Assembly (NCBI GenBank): GCA_036644995.1
Contig: JAVXOZ010000015.1
Coordinates: forward strand, 1-48,861
DNA: 48,861 nucleotides
Reading direction: 5' to 3'
From: Cryptoclostridium sp036644995
GTDB lineage: Bacteria > Bacillota > Dehalobacteriia > UBA7702
The position numbers were made by a program, and so were the translations under genes. Numbering within the stretch: position 1 is the stretch's first letter; every line of letters begins with the position of its first letter. The notes beneath the pieces are model-generated. The model saw nothing but the letters and a program-made list of their open reading frames with translations. It had not been told where the DNA came from and ran no database searches. Below, piece by piece: positions 27,300-36,377 of this stretch.

Positions 27300-28592
27300 A
27301 TGGTAAACAAAGTTAGTACCTATTTAAAAAAAGATCCTTATAAGATAGTTTTTTATATCACTCTTAGTGCTTTACTTTTATTTACAATTTTACTTGGTAT
27401 TTTAACACGGGGAAGAGTATTTGAAAGTCTACTATTTTATAATCAAACGGATACTTTTATGGATTATTTTAATTCTCTAATGGGAGTGGTTGCAAGAAAT
27501 CCCTATGATTTAGGGATAATTTATCCACCTTTGGCAAATTTGATTTATTTAATTAATGTGCATTTAATACCTACTGATTATTTTATAGGTGATTTATCAG
27601 CACTTACGTATTCAGATACCAGATTATACCAAGGATATTTAATTGTTTTTATTATCTACTCTTTGATTTCTATTTTGGCTTTTATATTTATATGTCAAAA
27701 TATGAAAAAGGGAGAAAATGCTGAAAAAAATACATTTGTGCTACTAATGCTTTTTTCTACACCCTTTTTTTACTGTTTTGAGCGAGGCAATATAATTTTT
27801 TTAGCCTTGATTTTTTCGATGCTGTTTTTTTTATGGAAAGATTCAGATAATAAAATATTACGTGAACTTTCTTTGATAGCTTTAGCGATTTCCGCAGCAA
27901 TTAAAATTTATCCTGCAATTTTCGGCTTTTTATTGATTAGGGAAAAACGCTGGAAAGAAGGGGTACGTTTAGTATTTTACGGACTATTTTTCTTTTTTGT
28001 TCCATTTATATTCTTTGGTGGTTTCAGTAAAGTATTTACTTTAATTGAAAATATTTTCCATACTTCCTCGGAGTTTGCTATAAGCACATTTTCGTATAAG
28101 TTAAATTTCGCAAATACTTTAGGTTGGTTGTTTCAAAATAATATATCTTCTGGAATAGTCTCTGTATTTATCATTGCCATGGGTTGTTTTGGTATAATTG
28201 GTTGTATTATTTTAAAATCAAAATGGAAAGCAATCTTATTTTGCGTAGTAATGGTTATTGGCTTGCCCAGCTTTAGTTATGTTTACACTGCTATATTTAT
28301 GGTGATTCCTCTTATATATTTTTTAGATACCAAAGAAAAACGAGGAAAACTGGATATGGTATATTTGATATTGATGATATTAACTGTGGCTTTTATATTC
28401 ATTGATTGTTTTATCTACCGTGGTAATTATAACAGTCATATCTCCATAAGCACGATGATAGAATCTATGGCATTATTGCTGATGTCTTTTTTATTGGTGG
28501 GTGATACGATAAAAGAAATTTTAGAATATTTTTTAGCAAAAAGAAATAAGAAAATTAATAAAAATAAGGAAATAATTAATGAAAATAGCTAA
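27300..28592 (+). CDS. DUF2029/GT87-like membrane glycosyltransferase
   Basis: About 430 residues, mostly transmembrane helices. The first outer loop has DTFMDYFNSLMGV followed by NPYDLGIIYPPLANLIY, the D-x2-YPP-like pattern typical of GT87 (DUF2029) polyprenyl-phosphate-mannose-dependent transferases. A FERGNIIFLALIFSMLFF segment and AISAAIKIYPAIFGFLLIREKRW further support that family. The ATG at 27300 replaces a TTG at 27285. The basic C-terminus overlaps the GtrA gene by 14 bp. Confidence 0.82.
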   Translation: MVNKVSTYLKKDPYKIVFYITLSALLLFTILLGILTRGRVFESLLFYNQTDTFMDYFNSLMGVVARNPYDLGIIYPPLANLIYLINVHLIPTDYFIGDLSALTYSDTRLYQGYLIVFIIYSLISILAFIFICQNMKKGENAEKNTFVLLMLFSTPFFYCFERGNIIFLALIFSMLFFLWKDSDNKILRELSLIALAISAAIKIYPAIFGFLLIREKRWKEGVRLVFYGLFFFFVPFIFFGGFSKVFTLIENIFHTSSEFAISTFSYKLNFANTLGWLFQNNISSGIVSVFIIAMGCFGIIGCIILKSKWKAILFCVVMVIGLPSFSYVYTAIFMVIPLIYFLDTKEKRGKLDMVYLILMILTVAFIFIDCFIYRGNYNSHISISTMIESMALLLMSFLLVGDTIKEILEYFLAKRNKKINKNKEIINENS

Positions 28593-29004
28593 TCAATTAT
28601 ATCAAAAATTTATGGCACAAGATGCTCAGGGACAATTTTTACGGTTTCTTTTTGTGGGGGTACTCAACACTATTGTGGGGTATGGCTCCTATTGGATTGG
28701 TATTAAATTTGGGATTCACTTTGCCATTGCTTCCCTGATTGGGCAAATTCTCGGTACAGTGCACAGCTACATTTGGAATAAAAAATTTACTTTTGCTTCT
28801 AAAACTGAATCTCCTGGAAAAACATTAGGAGAGATGGTGCGTTTTTCCTCGGTATATGCAGTTCAATATGTAGCAAATGTAGCATTAATTGCTATTTTTA
28901 TAAAAGTATTTTCCTTATCCGCAGAATTGGGTGGATTTTTCGCCATGGCAATATGTACCGTTATCAGCTATTTAGGCCATAAATTTTGGAGCTTTAAAAA
29001 ATAA
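28579..29004 (+). CDS. GtrA-like lipid-linked sugar flippase
   Basis: A 141-residue, four-helix membrane protein of the GtrA/DPMS family. FLRFLFVGVLNTIVGYGSYW is the family's N-terminal signature and YIWNKKFTFASK its central loop, with SYLGHKFWSF at the end. GtrA proteins are thought to flip undecaprenyl-phosphate sugars made by a GtrB-type GT2, present two genes upstream. RBS AAGGAA. It overlaps the preceding gene by 14 bp. Confidence 0.93.
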   Translation: MKIANQLYQKFMAQDAQGQFLRFLFVGVLNTIVGYGSYWIGIKFGIHFAIASLIGQILGTVHSYIWNKKFTFASKTESPGKTLGEMVRFSSVYAVQYVANVALIAIFIKVFSLSAELGGFFAMAICTVISYLGHKFWSFKK

Positions 29005-29021
29005 GCAGTGAATATAATATC

Positions 29022-29050
29022 TTGTTATTAATATTACTTTCTTGTATAAT
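29022..29050 (+). promoter_or_regulatory. Promoter of the SLH protein gene
   Basis: TTGTTA (29022-29027), exactly 17 nt, TATAAT (29045-29050), in the 138-bp gap before the SLH gene. It suggests that this gene has its own transcription besides read-through from the cassette. The leader is about 85 nt. Confidence 0.7.
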
Positions 29051-29142
29051 TTATTGTTTTTAACTATATAAAGGTTGAAATGTGTAAATATTTGTGTTAC
29101 TTTTTTATTATCAAACAAATTATGTAAGCGAAGGAGAAAAAC

Positions 29143-32103
29143 ATGAAAAAGCATTTATTGGCACTACTGACCATGATTTTTGCGTTATGCTTAATATCAA
29201 CATCAGTATTTGCTGCAGAAGCCCCGGTTTTTTCTGATATGCCGGAAAAAGACTATTGGTCATATAATGCACTAACCAATGCTGTTGACAATGATTTACT
29301 TAAAGGGTATGAGGGGAAATTATTGCCAAAAGATTCATTAACCAGGGCAGAAATGGCATCAATCTTGGTTCGAGCTTATGGAGGCACTGAAGAAGCTGAT
29401 ATTTCTGCTTATACTGATGTTTCACCTAAAGATTGGTTCTATAAAGACATGGGCATAGCCGTGCAAATGAAGTTATTTATGGGCAATGGCAATGGCACAC
29501 TTTCACCTAATGCCTATATAACCAGGCAGGAAGCCGCCTGTGTAATTGCCAGAGCACTTTCATTAACCAATGGTGATACTAAGATTCTTGATAAATACAA
29601 GGACAAAGAAAAAATTGCTTCATGGGCAGTGGGCTATTTTGCATCTTTGGTGAATGCTTCTTATTTCAATGGTTATGATGATGACACCATAAGACCAAAT
29701 AACTGTATTTCCAGAGAAGAATTTGCTAAATTAATGGACAACACTTATAAGCAATATATAAACAAAGGTGCAACAATTTCATCGGTTGTTAAGGGAAATA
29801 TCGTTGTAAAAACCAAAGATGTTACAATGAAAAACCTTAAGGTGAATGGCGATTTAATTATTGGGGAAGGTCTTGGGAACAATGGCATTACTTTAGATGG
29901 TGTTGATGTTACAGGACGTATTATTTTCCGTGGCGGTAATGAAAATATTGTTTTAAATAAAACCACGGCAAAATCAATGATTGCGGCAAAAACCTTTAAA
30001 GAACCTTTAAAATTAGATAATTCCAACAGCCCTAATCTTAAAAATTTAACAATTTTCAATGACGTGGATGGCGTTTACTTAACCGGTACCTTTGATGAAA
30101 TCAATATAGCCGAAACTGCCAATCCTATAAAAATTAATGTGAGCAAAAACTCGGTAATTGATAAAATCACTCTCAGAGCAAATGATCAAGCCACCATTGG
30201 CGGCACCGTAAATAAAATATATGTACGTGGCGCCATTGGAAATTCAGCGGTTGGTGCCGGTCTTTCAGCTACACCTAAAGCCTTGATAAATTTAGAAAGC
30301 ACCGCAAATGTTAAAGAAATAATCGTTGCAGATAATGAATATTTAGATATTATTGCTGCAAGTAAATTAATGGATGTTAATATTAAAGCAACTAATTTTG
30401 AAAAAATTAGTGTAAAAACCACCACCGGTGAAGTTATACCTTTATTGAATGGTAGATTTATAGATAGTGTTTATGATGTGAAGGTTGAACAAACAAAACA
30501 AAACTATACCAATACTACTATTAAAATTTCCGGATATAATGAAGCGGTAGTCGATGCCAATAAACTCTTAGTAACAGCAAAGATGTATTATGGTACCGAA
30601 GTTACCCAAGAAGTATCAAAAACCTTTGATTTAAAGAGATCAGGTGTGGCAGATTTAGATAAATCGGTTTGGACAGCATCTATGGATTTCTTGAACTTTG
30701 GTAAATATGAAGTTACAACACAATTACTCAATGGTGATAAAGTGTTAAAATCAACAGTAAGCACAGTTGGAATTGTTGCAGATAAATATAATCTTGCTCC
30801 TTTAAATGCAACTTTACCGGTTACTTATTTTACCCTTTCACTTTGGGATATTACAAAAAGTGAAACAGGAGCACCTGTGCCAACCATTATGTTTTTAGAA
30901 AGAACAAATGCTTATGATTGGGATAAATTACCGGAAAATGTATATCATTTACCCACTGCTAAAGTAGAGCAGGGATTTCATGATAAAGCAGCCAGAATGG
31001 TTTCTTATGTTAAGGATTTATACGAAATGAACCCCGATGCTTTTTTCAATTTTTATTGTGTAGATAATTATCCACATTATATTTTAACAATGTTGGTGGC
31101 CAACGGCATACCGGAAAACCAATATCATGCAACATTATTAACTGATGGCTGTGGCTCATATCTAATTTTTAATGATACATATAACTGCGAAAATCCTCAA
31201 GAAAAATATGATGATATGGCTGCAAATTGGAAAAGTATAAAAGCAAATGTAAGAAAAACAGGAACCTTTGACGCATCTTCGGTAAAATATACAAATCCCA
31301 ATGCTCCTGAAGTAATGGAACGTTATGCTTATGCTATTGCCAACGAATCTAATAATGTAGATTGGCTTTTACCTCGCACCAGCGGAACTCTTAATATACC
31401 CAATGCTGAATTTTTAACTAAAGTAAAGGCAAGCCCCTGTATTAAAGTGGTAGGTTTAAATAATTTACTCACAAGCTTATCAGCTAAAGGTGAGGCAACC
31501 ACAAAAGAATTTAAAGCATTGTATCATTTTAGCGACACCATGTTTAGCAAAGCCGCTGAACAAAATAAAAAAGTTATGATGATTCTTGGTACAAAAGTAA
31601 ATGGTGAAGCTAATTTTGAAGAATATGCAAAATTTACCATGGATTACTATGGTGATGATTACATTTATTATTACAAAGGTCACCCGGGAACTCCTACGGG
31701 TTTATATCCGGAAAAACAAGCTCAGTTAGATAAATTAGGCATTACAGATGTGGAATCATCTATTGCCGCTGAATTGATTTTATTCTTCTATCCCGATATC
31801 TATTTATGCGGCTATCAAACATCGGTTTACATTAATGTACAATCCACGGAAATGGCTTGTGGCTTATTCCAAACAACAAAAGCCAATGCAGATAAAACAT
31901 ATAAGGATTTAATGGATTTCTTTATTTCTCCTGTTGCTTCCGATAATGCAACTTATGGCAAACTTTGTCCTGATGGAAAAACCTGTTTTTTAATTGAATT
32001 TGCAGATACAACAAAATATGATATTGGCATTTGGAATTCAACAGATTCAGTGATTAGCTATTATAAAATTACCGATGGTAACTTTGTTCCTGTGAAAAAA
32101 TAA
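29143..32103 (+). CDS. Exported SLH protein with GT80-like sialyltransferase domain
   Basis: A 986-residue secreted protein. A signal peptide ends at VFAAEAP. Three SLH repeats (about residues 29-70, 85-135, 150-205; each with a TRAE/TRQE/SREE core) bind the pyruvylated secondary wall polymer. Residues about 210-460 look beta-helical (repeated hydrophobic rungs such as VVKTKDVTMKNLKVNGDLIIG). The C-terminal part (about 550-986) resembles GT80 sialyltransferases: LLTDGCGSY with D668-G669 (D/E-D/E-G motif), YYYKGHPGTP with H847-P848 (HP motif), and YQTSVYI with T893-S894 (S-S/T motif), in the right order and spacing. RBS AAGGAG. An external transferase would need an unusual donor supply, so a binding or structural role of this fold is the alternative. 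Confidence 0.8.
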   Translation: MKKHLLALLTMIFALCLISTSVFAAEAPVFSDMPEKDYWSYNALTNAVDNDLLKGYEGKLLPKDSLTRAEMASILVRAYGGTEEADISAYTDVSPKDWFYKDMGIAVQMKLFMGNGNGTLSPNAYITRQEAACVIARALSLTNGDTKILDKYKDKEKIASWAVGYFASLVNASYFNGYDDDTIRPNNCISREEFAKLMDNTYKQYINKGATISSVVKGNIVVKTKDVTMKNLKVNGDLIIGEGLGNNGITLDGVDVTGRIIFRGGNENIVLNKTTAKSMIAAKTFKEPLKLDNSNSPNLKNLTIFNDVDGVYLTGTFDEINIAETANPIKINVSKNSVIDKITLRANDQATIGGTVNKIYVRGAIGNSAVGAGLSATPKALINLESTANVKEIIVADNEYLDIIAASKLMDVNIKATNFEKISVKTTTGEVIPLLNGRFIDSVYDVKVEQTKQNYTNTTIKISGYNEAVVDANKLLVTAKMYYGTEVTQEVSKTFDLKRSGVADLDKSVWTASMDFLNFGKYEVTTQLLNGDKVLKSTVSTVGIVADKYNLAPLNATLPVTYFTLSLWDITKSETGAPVPTIMFLERTNAYDWDKLPENVYHLPTAKVEQGFHDKAARMVSYVKDLYEMNPDAFFNFYCVDNYPHYILTMLVANGIPENQYHATLLTDGCGSYLIFNDTYNCENPQEKYDDMAANWKSIKANVRKTGTFDASSVKYTNPNAPEVMERYAYAIANESNNVDWLLPRTSGTLNIPNAEFLTKVKASPCIKVVGLNNLLTSLSAKGEATTKEFKALYHFSDTMFSKAAEQNKKVMMILGTKVNGEANFEEYAKFTMDYYGDDYIYYYKGHPGTPTGLYPEKQAQLDKLGITDVESSIAAELILFFYPDIYLCGYQTSVYINVQSTEMACGLFQTTKANADKTYKDLMDFFISPVASDNATYGKLCPDGKTCFLIEFADTTKYDIGIWNSTDSVISYYKITDGNFVPVKK

Positions 32104-32382
32104 GCATCCTTTAAAAGTGTCATTGCTGCAACAACCGTTGGCGCTATTGCCGGCATAGCCGGTGGAGCTGGCGTAGGTAATACCGTTAAAAAATTTACAT
32201 CACAACCAGTTAAAAAATTCGTAAGAGAAATCAAGTACAAAAGAGGCATAAAATCTGCAAAAGCAGAATTTAAGCAATCATTTAAACAATCCAAAACCCA
32301 CAATATGTACTTGTTTAAACCCAAAACAAAGTTTCGTAAGGTAATTAAGTATAATAACAGCAAAAGCCCATTGATTTTCTAA
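32104..32382 (+). pseudogene. Headless coding tail in frame after the SLH gene
   Basis: Immediately after the SLH stop codon the same frame stays open for 92 codons and reads as a real protein end: a Gly/Ala-rich hydrophobic stretch (VGAIAGIAGGAGVGNT), then a strongly basic region (KKFVREIKYKRG) and SPLIF. There is no usable start codon or RBS before it. It is probably the 3' remnant of an element membrane protein cut by the insertion of the cassette. Stop-codon read-through of the SLH gene is a less likely alternative. Confidence 0.5.
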
Positions 32383-32403
32383 AATGAAAACCAATGGGCT
32401 TTT
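32362..32403 (+). terminator. Strong hairpin terminator
   Basis: A 12-bp stem, AAAAGCCCATTG (32362-32373) with CAATGGGCTTTT (32392-32403), overlapping the end of the coding remnant. It ends + strand transcription from the cassette. Confidence 0.9.
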
Positions 32404-32477
32404 AATAATTAATCAACTATTAAAATTCCCCCATCTAAAAGATAGGGGAAGTGCGTTTCAGTAGACGATATTGTGCA

Positions 32478-33368
32478 TCAATATTTAATTCGAAAGTAGT
32501 CCAAATACTTTTTGAACTTATCTTGTGCGGAAAGGCAAGTAGCTGTAAGAAAACCTTTTTCCAATTCCCAGTTTTGCAAACCTTGGTAGTAAAACATTTT
32601 CAATTCCTCATCAATGATAAACGGCACAATGCCATTACGCAGACATTCTTTAAATAAAATCAGTCGGCCCACACGTCCGTTCCCATCTTGAAATGGGTGA
32701 ATAGCTTCAAATTGATAATGAAATTCAATAATTTCAGAAAGTGTTTTGGCTTTTGTTTGGTTGTATTCCTTAAGTAAAATATTTATTTTTTTTGAAACAT
32801 CCTCCGGTGCGGTGGTTTCCTTGCCCCCTACCTCATTGGGTAACTTTTTATACTCTCCAACTGCAAACCATTCTTTACGGGAATCGCCGGTGCCACTTTT
32901 GAGTGTGGAATGCAGAAGCTTGATTAGTTTTTCGCTTACTTTATAATCGGCATTGTGGATAATCAAATCAATGCAGCGAAAGTGGTTTGATGCTTCCACA
33001 ATATCGTCCACATTTATAATTTTACCCTCTGCACTAATGGTGTTAGTTTCATAGATATACCTTGTTTCATCGTGAGTAAGCTTGCTGCCCTCCATGCGAT
33101 TGGAGTTATAGGTTAGTTCAATTTGCAACTTGTGGTAAATACCGCCGGAGATTTTGGACTTTTTTTCAGCTTTCAAAATTTCAAGCAGTGTTACCGCATC
33201 GTCACTGTGGTGATTGCTTCGAAGAGGCTTAGCTGCATTTTCAGGAATACGCCATGTTTTACCGTTTAAAAACGCATGGGGAATCCGTCCCTGTGCACAG
33301 TAATTACGAACACTTCGATGGGAAATATCCCATTTTTTTGCAACTTCAGCCACTGATAAATATTTCAT
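32478..33368 (-). CDS. Fic protein with N-terminal HTH and inhibitory motif (class II)
   Basis: A 296-residue protein. Residues 1-50 form an excisionase/MerR-like helix-turn-helix (YLSVAEVAKKWDISHRSVRNYCAQGRIPHAF). A Fic domain follows with the full catalytic motif HPFQDGNGRVGR. An inhibitory helix motif S-x3-E-G (SNRMEGS) lies before the Fic core, as in class II auto-inhibited Fic enzymes. Fic enzymes transfer AMP or other nucleotides to target hydroxyls. The HTH suggests that this one binds its own promoter, which carries a large inverted repeat. The ATG at 33368 follows GGAGGG. Unlike the other Fic proteins here it lacks the acidic C-terminal tail. Confidence 0.92.
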   Translation of the reverse strand: MKYLSVAEVAKKWDISHRSVRNYCAQGRIPHAFLNGKTWRIPENAAKPLRSNHHSDDAVTLLEILKAEKKSKISGGIYHKLQIELTYNSNRMEGSKLTHDETRYIYETNTISAEGKIINVDDIVEASNHFRCIDLIIHNADYKVSEKLIKLLHSTLKSGTGDSRKEWFAVGEYKKLPNEVGGKETTAPEDVSKKINILLKEYNQTKAKTLSEIIEFHYQFEAIHPFQDGNGRVGRLILFKECLRNGIVPFIIDEELKMFYYQGLQNWELEKGFLTATCLSAQDKFKKYLDYFRIKY

Positions 33369-33392
33369 GTGCAGCCCTCCTCTGGTATTTAT

Positions 33393-33459
33393 ATTATACC
33401 ACAGTATCGGCAAAATATCAATAATATTTGCAGTATAATTTAATATGTATTTGCCGATA
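33393..33459 (-). promoter_or_regulatory. Fic promoter with inverted-repeat operator
   Basis: On the - strand TTGATA (33416-33421), 17 nt, TATAAT (33393-33398). The spacer contains TTTGCCGATA (33405-33414), and its inverted copy lies at 33450-33459. One operator arm between -35 and -10 and a second upstream suggest looping or cooperative repression, plausibly by the Fic protein's own HTH. Confidence 0.7.
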
Positions 33460-33493
33460 GCGAAAATTACACCTTATACTCCAATAGAATATT

Positions 33494-33685
33494 TTAAATT
33501 GCACAGAAGTCAGGGTGTAGGTCGTGGTTGGCTTGGGAGGTGTAGTATGTTCCCATGGTGGCAACTGCATTGAACAGGGAAGTTAGTAGATAGGCTCGTA
33601 TATTTTTAATTTTTGTGGTGGTGGCTTTTAAGGATTCCATAAAGATGCCCATATATTTGGACATCTTTTTTGTGTTTTTAACCAT
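33494..33685 (-). pseudogene. C-terminal fragment of a replication initiator (DUF6017-like)
   Basis: 63 codons whose sequence TKIKNIRAYLLTSLFNAVATM...ANHDL matches the conserved C-terminus of DUF6017/replication-initiator proteins of Firmicute conjugative elements (I-R-AYLLT-LYNA...Y-x6-NHD pattern, from memory of the family). The large N-terminal initiator domain is absent and no good RBS is seen. I interpret it as a deletion remnant. Confidence 0.6.
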
Positions 33686-33708
33686 TAATTATTCTGTTTT
33701 ATTGAATT

Positions 33709-34539
33709 TTAAAGCTCCATATCATCATCTTCATCTGGGGATATGTGGGATATCATGTTTACAGATGTAGTAGGAACCTTCCTATCATTTAACAAGTCTA
33801 ATTTTTCAAACATATCAAGATAATCCTGGGCCAATTTGTCTTTATCAATTAAATCATCAGCTTGTGTTTCAATTAAATAATCGAAGTAGTCCAAGCCCTT
33901 CCATGAAAAAGCATCTTTAACTTGATTTATTAAATTATTGGGAATCTCATTACTGTATTTTTTTAGTATAAAGACAATATCATATAAATCTCTGATTTTA
34001 TCACGATTTTGGAATGCGTTTAGCTTCATTCCTAATATGTTTTCTATTTTGTAAACGTTAATACCATTAATTTCAGTTGATTCTTCTTCGTCAATTCTTT
34101 TTTTTCTGAATGATATTTCAATTCTTAGTGGTTTATTTTTTACATCCTTCTTAAAATGCACCCATTTCAACAAATATTCTTTTTCCATAAATCTATCAAT
34201 ATCATGCCAATAAGGTAATTCTTGCATAAGTAATACTTTGTTAAAAATTTCCTCAGTATAATTTTCGTTACAAATTAATTCATTATACATACCTTGTGCT
34301 AAATCAAATTTTTTCATTAATAATAAATCTAAAATTGCTCTAATATGATTTGCACAATGAAATTGCTCTGAATGCATGGGAATATATTTGTTATCTTCTA
34401 TACCATATTCTCCAAAAAAGGATTCTTCACTTTCCAGAAAACAAGGGTTCTGCCACTGTATTGATGATTGATGCCAATCACCACAAGTATCTAACTTACA
34501 AGTTAAATTTAATGCGTGTATACCTGATATATATTGCAT
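33709..34539 (-). CDS. AbiEii-like protein with extra N-terminal domain and acidic tail
   Basis: A 276-residue protein, start ATG 34539 with AAGGAGG. The N-terminal half (YISGIHALNLTCKLDTCGDWH...) is a module I do not recognise. The C-terminal half resembles the end of AbiEii/AbiGii nucleotidyltransferase toxins: LRIEISFRKK, ILGMKLNAFQNRDKIRDLYDIVFILKKY. The catalytic GSxxxxxD core of a nucleotidyltransferase is not seen, so activity is doubtful. It ends SHISPDEDDDMEL, a tail shared with unrelated neighbours. It follows virB4 in the same direction, so it may be secreted cargo or an abortive-infection relic. Confidence 0.7.
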   Translation of the reverse strand: MQYISGIHALNLTCKLDTCGDWHQSSIQWQNPCFLESEESFFGEYGIEDNKYIPMHSEQFHCANHIRAILDLLLMKKFDLAQGMYNELICNENYTEEIFNKVLLMQELPYWHDIDRFMEKEYLLKWVHFKKDVKNKPLRIEISFRKKRIDEEESTEINGINVYKIENILGMKLNAFQNRDKIRDLYDIVFILKKYSNEIPNNLINQVKDAFSWKGLDYFDYLIETQADDLIDKDKLAQDYLDMFEKLDLLNDRKVPTTSVNMISHISPDEDDDMEL

Positions 34540-34617
34540 AATTGACACCTCCTTGTTTTTTAAATCTATCATACAATTATTATATAGCATCCTTTGATGA
34601 TATGCAATACTGTTGCT

Positions 34618-36309
34618 TTAACCTCTACCGCCTGCTGTGCCCATTCTTTCTATAAAGGATTCGGGATATTTAAAATTCACAAATAGTCGCTTGCTGCCTG
34701 CAATAAATAAACCTGTTCTTGATATTTGTGCCGATAGTTTTTCCTGCTCCATTTCTGTTAGTAATAAGAGGTTAGATATTTCAATCAAATTTTGTCCTTC
34801 TGTGCCGAAAACAACCTTATAAGTTGGATTGTCAAGGAGAGCCTGTCCATACATTTTTACTTCCGGAGCCAAAAGGTCAACGATGGATTGAGTAATTACA
34901 ACCAAAGCTGATTCATATTTTCTCGCTCGTTTGGAAATGTTCCTCATAAAAATCAAAGATTCTGGCACTTTAGGGTCTATCATAGTGTAGGCTTCATCGG
35001 CAACTAAAATAACTCTTTCTTTTTGCCCATTTCTGGTCATTCGCTGCCAACACCATGTTAAAATATTGTAATATTGGGCACGTTTAACCTCGGTACTTGC
35101 TTGCCCCAAATTATTGGTATCTAAGCAAATAACATCTTTTTCCGAATGAATAGTAGTATAGCCGTTCCAAATCATACTGGCTGTACCATCCGAGATATCT
35201 TTTAATATAAATCCTAATTTATGGTAAATTTCAAAATCGCTGTTTTTTTCTTCTTTCAATTCTTTTTCTTTGTCAATAATATATTGATAAAGGTCACTCA
35301 TAATGGGGAAATCTTCATTGTTCCAATCCGTAACATCGGTTTCCCAATCTATGTTAAACCTTTTATATAGCTGTATCAAGCTATCTTTTAAAGCAGCCAT
35401 TAAATAGACATCAATATTACCAAGCCAAAGTTTAAAAAATATTTCCAAGGATTGCATATGCCAAATTAAGGCTCCACCTTTATTATTTTCTAACCCAAAA
35501 TTAATATCCATAAAATCATCATCTTCATTATTGTTTTTGTTAATTGCACGGACTTGTAATGGGTTAATTCTGCCATCTTTATTGCCGGCTGTATCTATCC
35601 AATCACCGCCCAGTGCTGCGGTTATATCCATATATTCCGATTCAGGGTCTAATATAAGGATTTTTGTTCCTACTGCAAATTGGCTTTCAATCTGATGCTT
35701 GACAAAAGTGGATTTTCCCATCCCTGATTTACCGATGATAGTCATATTACTGTTTACTCTGTCGGTGCCACCACGTATCCATAGGTCAAACATTAATATG
35801 CTATTATTGTCATTTCCTCTTGCTAAGTATAGACCATCTTTATCATTCCAGCCTGTTGCACTCCATGGGTAACCACCCACAAAGGCACTAATAAACATGG
35901 GCATTGATGAAAACCTTTCTAATGTTTTATTATCCCCTGTGCTTGGTAATATTATCTTCATTCCTTCTTTTTGCAAATGACTTAATACTCTTAATGTAAT
36001 ATTATGTACTTGGGCACTGTTTTCTACTAATTTACAAGCGGTTTCAAATTCTTCTTTATCTCTGCCCATCGCCATAATGGTAACTTCGATTTCATAAATT
36101 TTTTCACCGAATGTATCCATCCGCTGCATAATATATTCCGATGCTTCTATTTGTATTTCCGCTCTTTGTATTTCCAAGGCATCGTTGGTGGTTTGTATCT
36201 TTGTTTGATCATTACGATTCATGCGGCGGACAATGTCTAAATAGTCACCTTTAGCAGGTAAAATTCTATAGCTTACCATAGAGTTTGGTATGGCTGACAA
36301 GTTTGCCAA
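34618..36309 (-). CDS. VirB4/TraE-type conjugation ATPase
   Basis: Energises the type IV secretion (conjugation) channel at the membrane. 563 residues. Walker A is GKSGMGKST (about residue 195) and Walker B is RVILVADEAYTMID; TKILILDPESEYMDI and YESALVVITQSIVDLL are typical of the family. The start is a TTG (36309) without a good RBS. A better-placed ATG with AGAAGG at 36328 is in another frame and soon stops, so the 5' end is probably frameshifted or cut; relatives are commonly 100-250 residues longer. Downstream of the broken traX gene. Confidence 0.9.
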   Translation of the reverse strand: MANLSAIPNSMVSYRILPAKGDYLDIVRRMNRNDQTKIQTTNDALEIQRAEIQIEASEYIMQRMDTFGEKIYEIEVTIMAMGRDKEEFETACKLVENSAQVHNITLRVLSHLQKEGMKIILPSTGDNKTLERFSSMPMFISAFVGGYPWSATGWNDKDGLYLARGNDNNSILMFDLWIRGGTDRVNSNMTIIGKSGMGKSTFVKHQIESQFAVGTKILILDPESEYMDITAALGGDWIDTAGNKDGRINPLQVRAINKNNNEDDDFMDINFGLENNKGGALIWHMQSLEIFFKLWLGNIDVYLMAALKDSLIQLYKRFNIDWETDVTDWNNEDFPIMSDLYQYIIDKEKELKEEKNSDFEIYHKLGFILKDISDGTASMIWNGYTTIHSEKDVICLDTNNLGQASTEVKRAQYYNILTWCWQRMTRNGQKERVILVADEAYTMIDPKVPESLIFMRNISKRARKYESALVVITQSIVDLLAPEVKMYGQALLDNPTYKVVFGTEGQNLIEISNLLLLTEMEQEKLSAQISRTGLFIAGSKRLFVNFKYPESFIERMGTAGGRG

Positions 36310-36377
36310 CCAGCCATTTAGTATTCATGGGTTTTCACCTTCTTTCTTATTATTTTATTTCCTAATTAAATTAAGTT

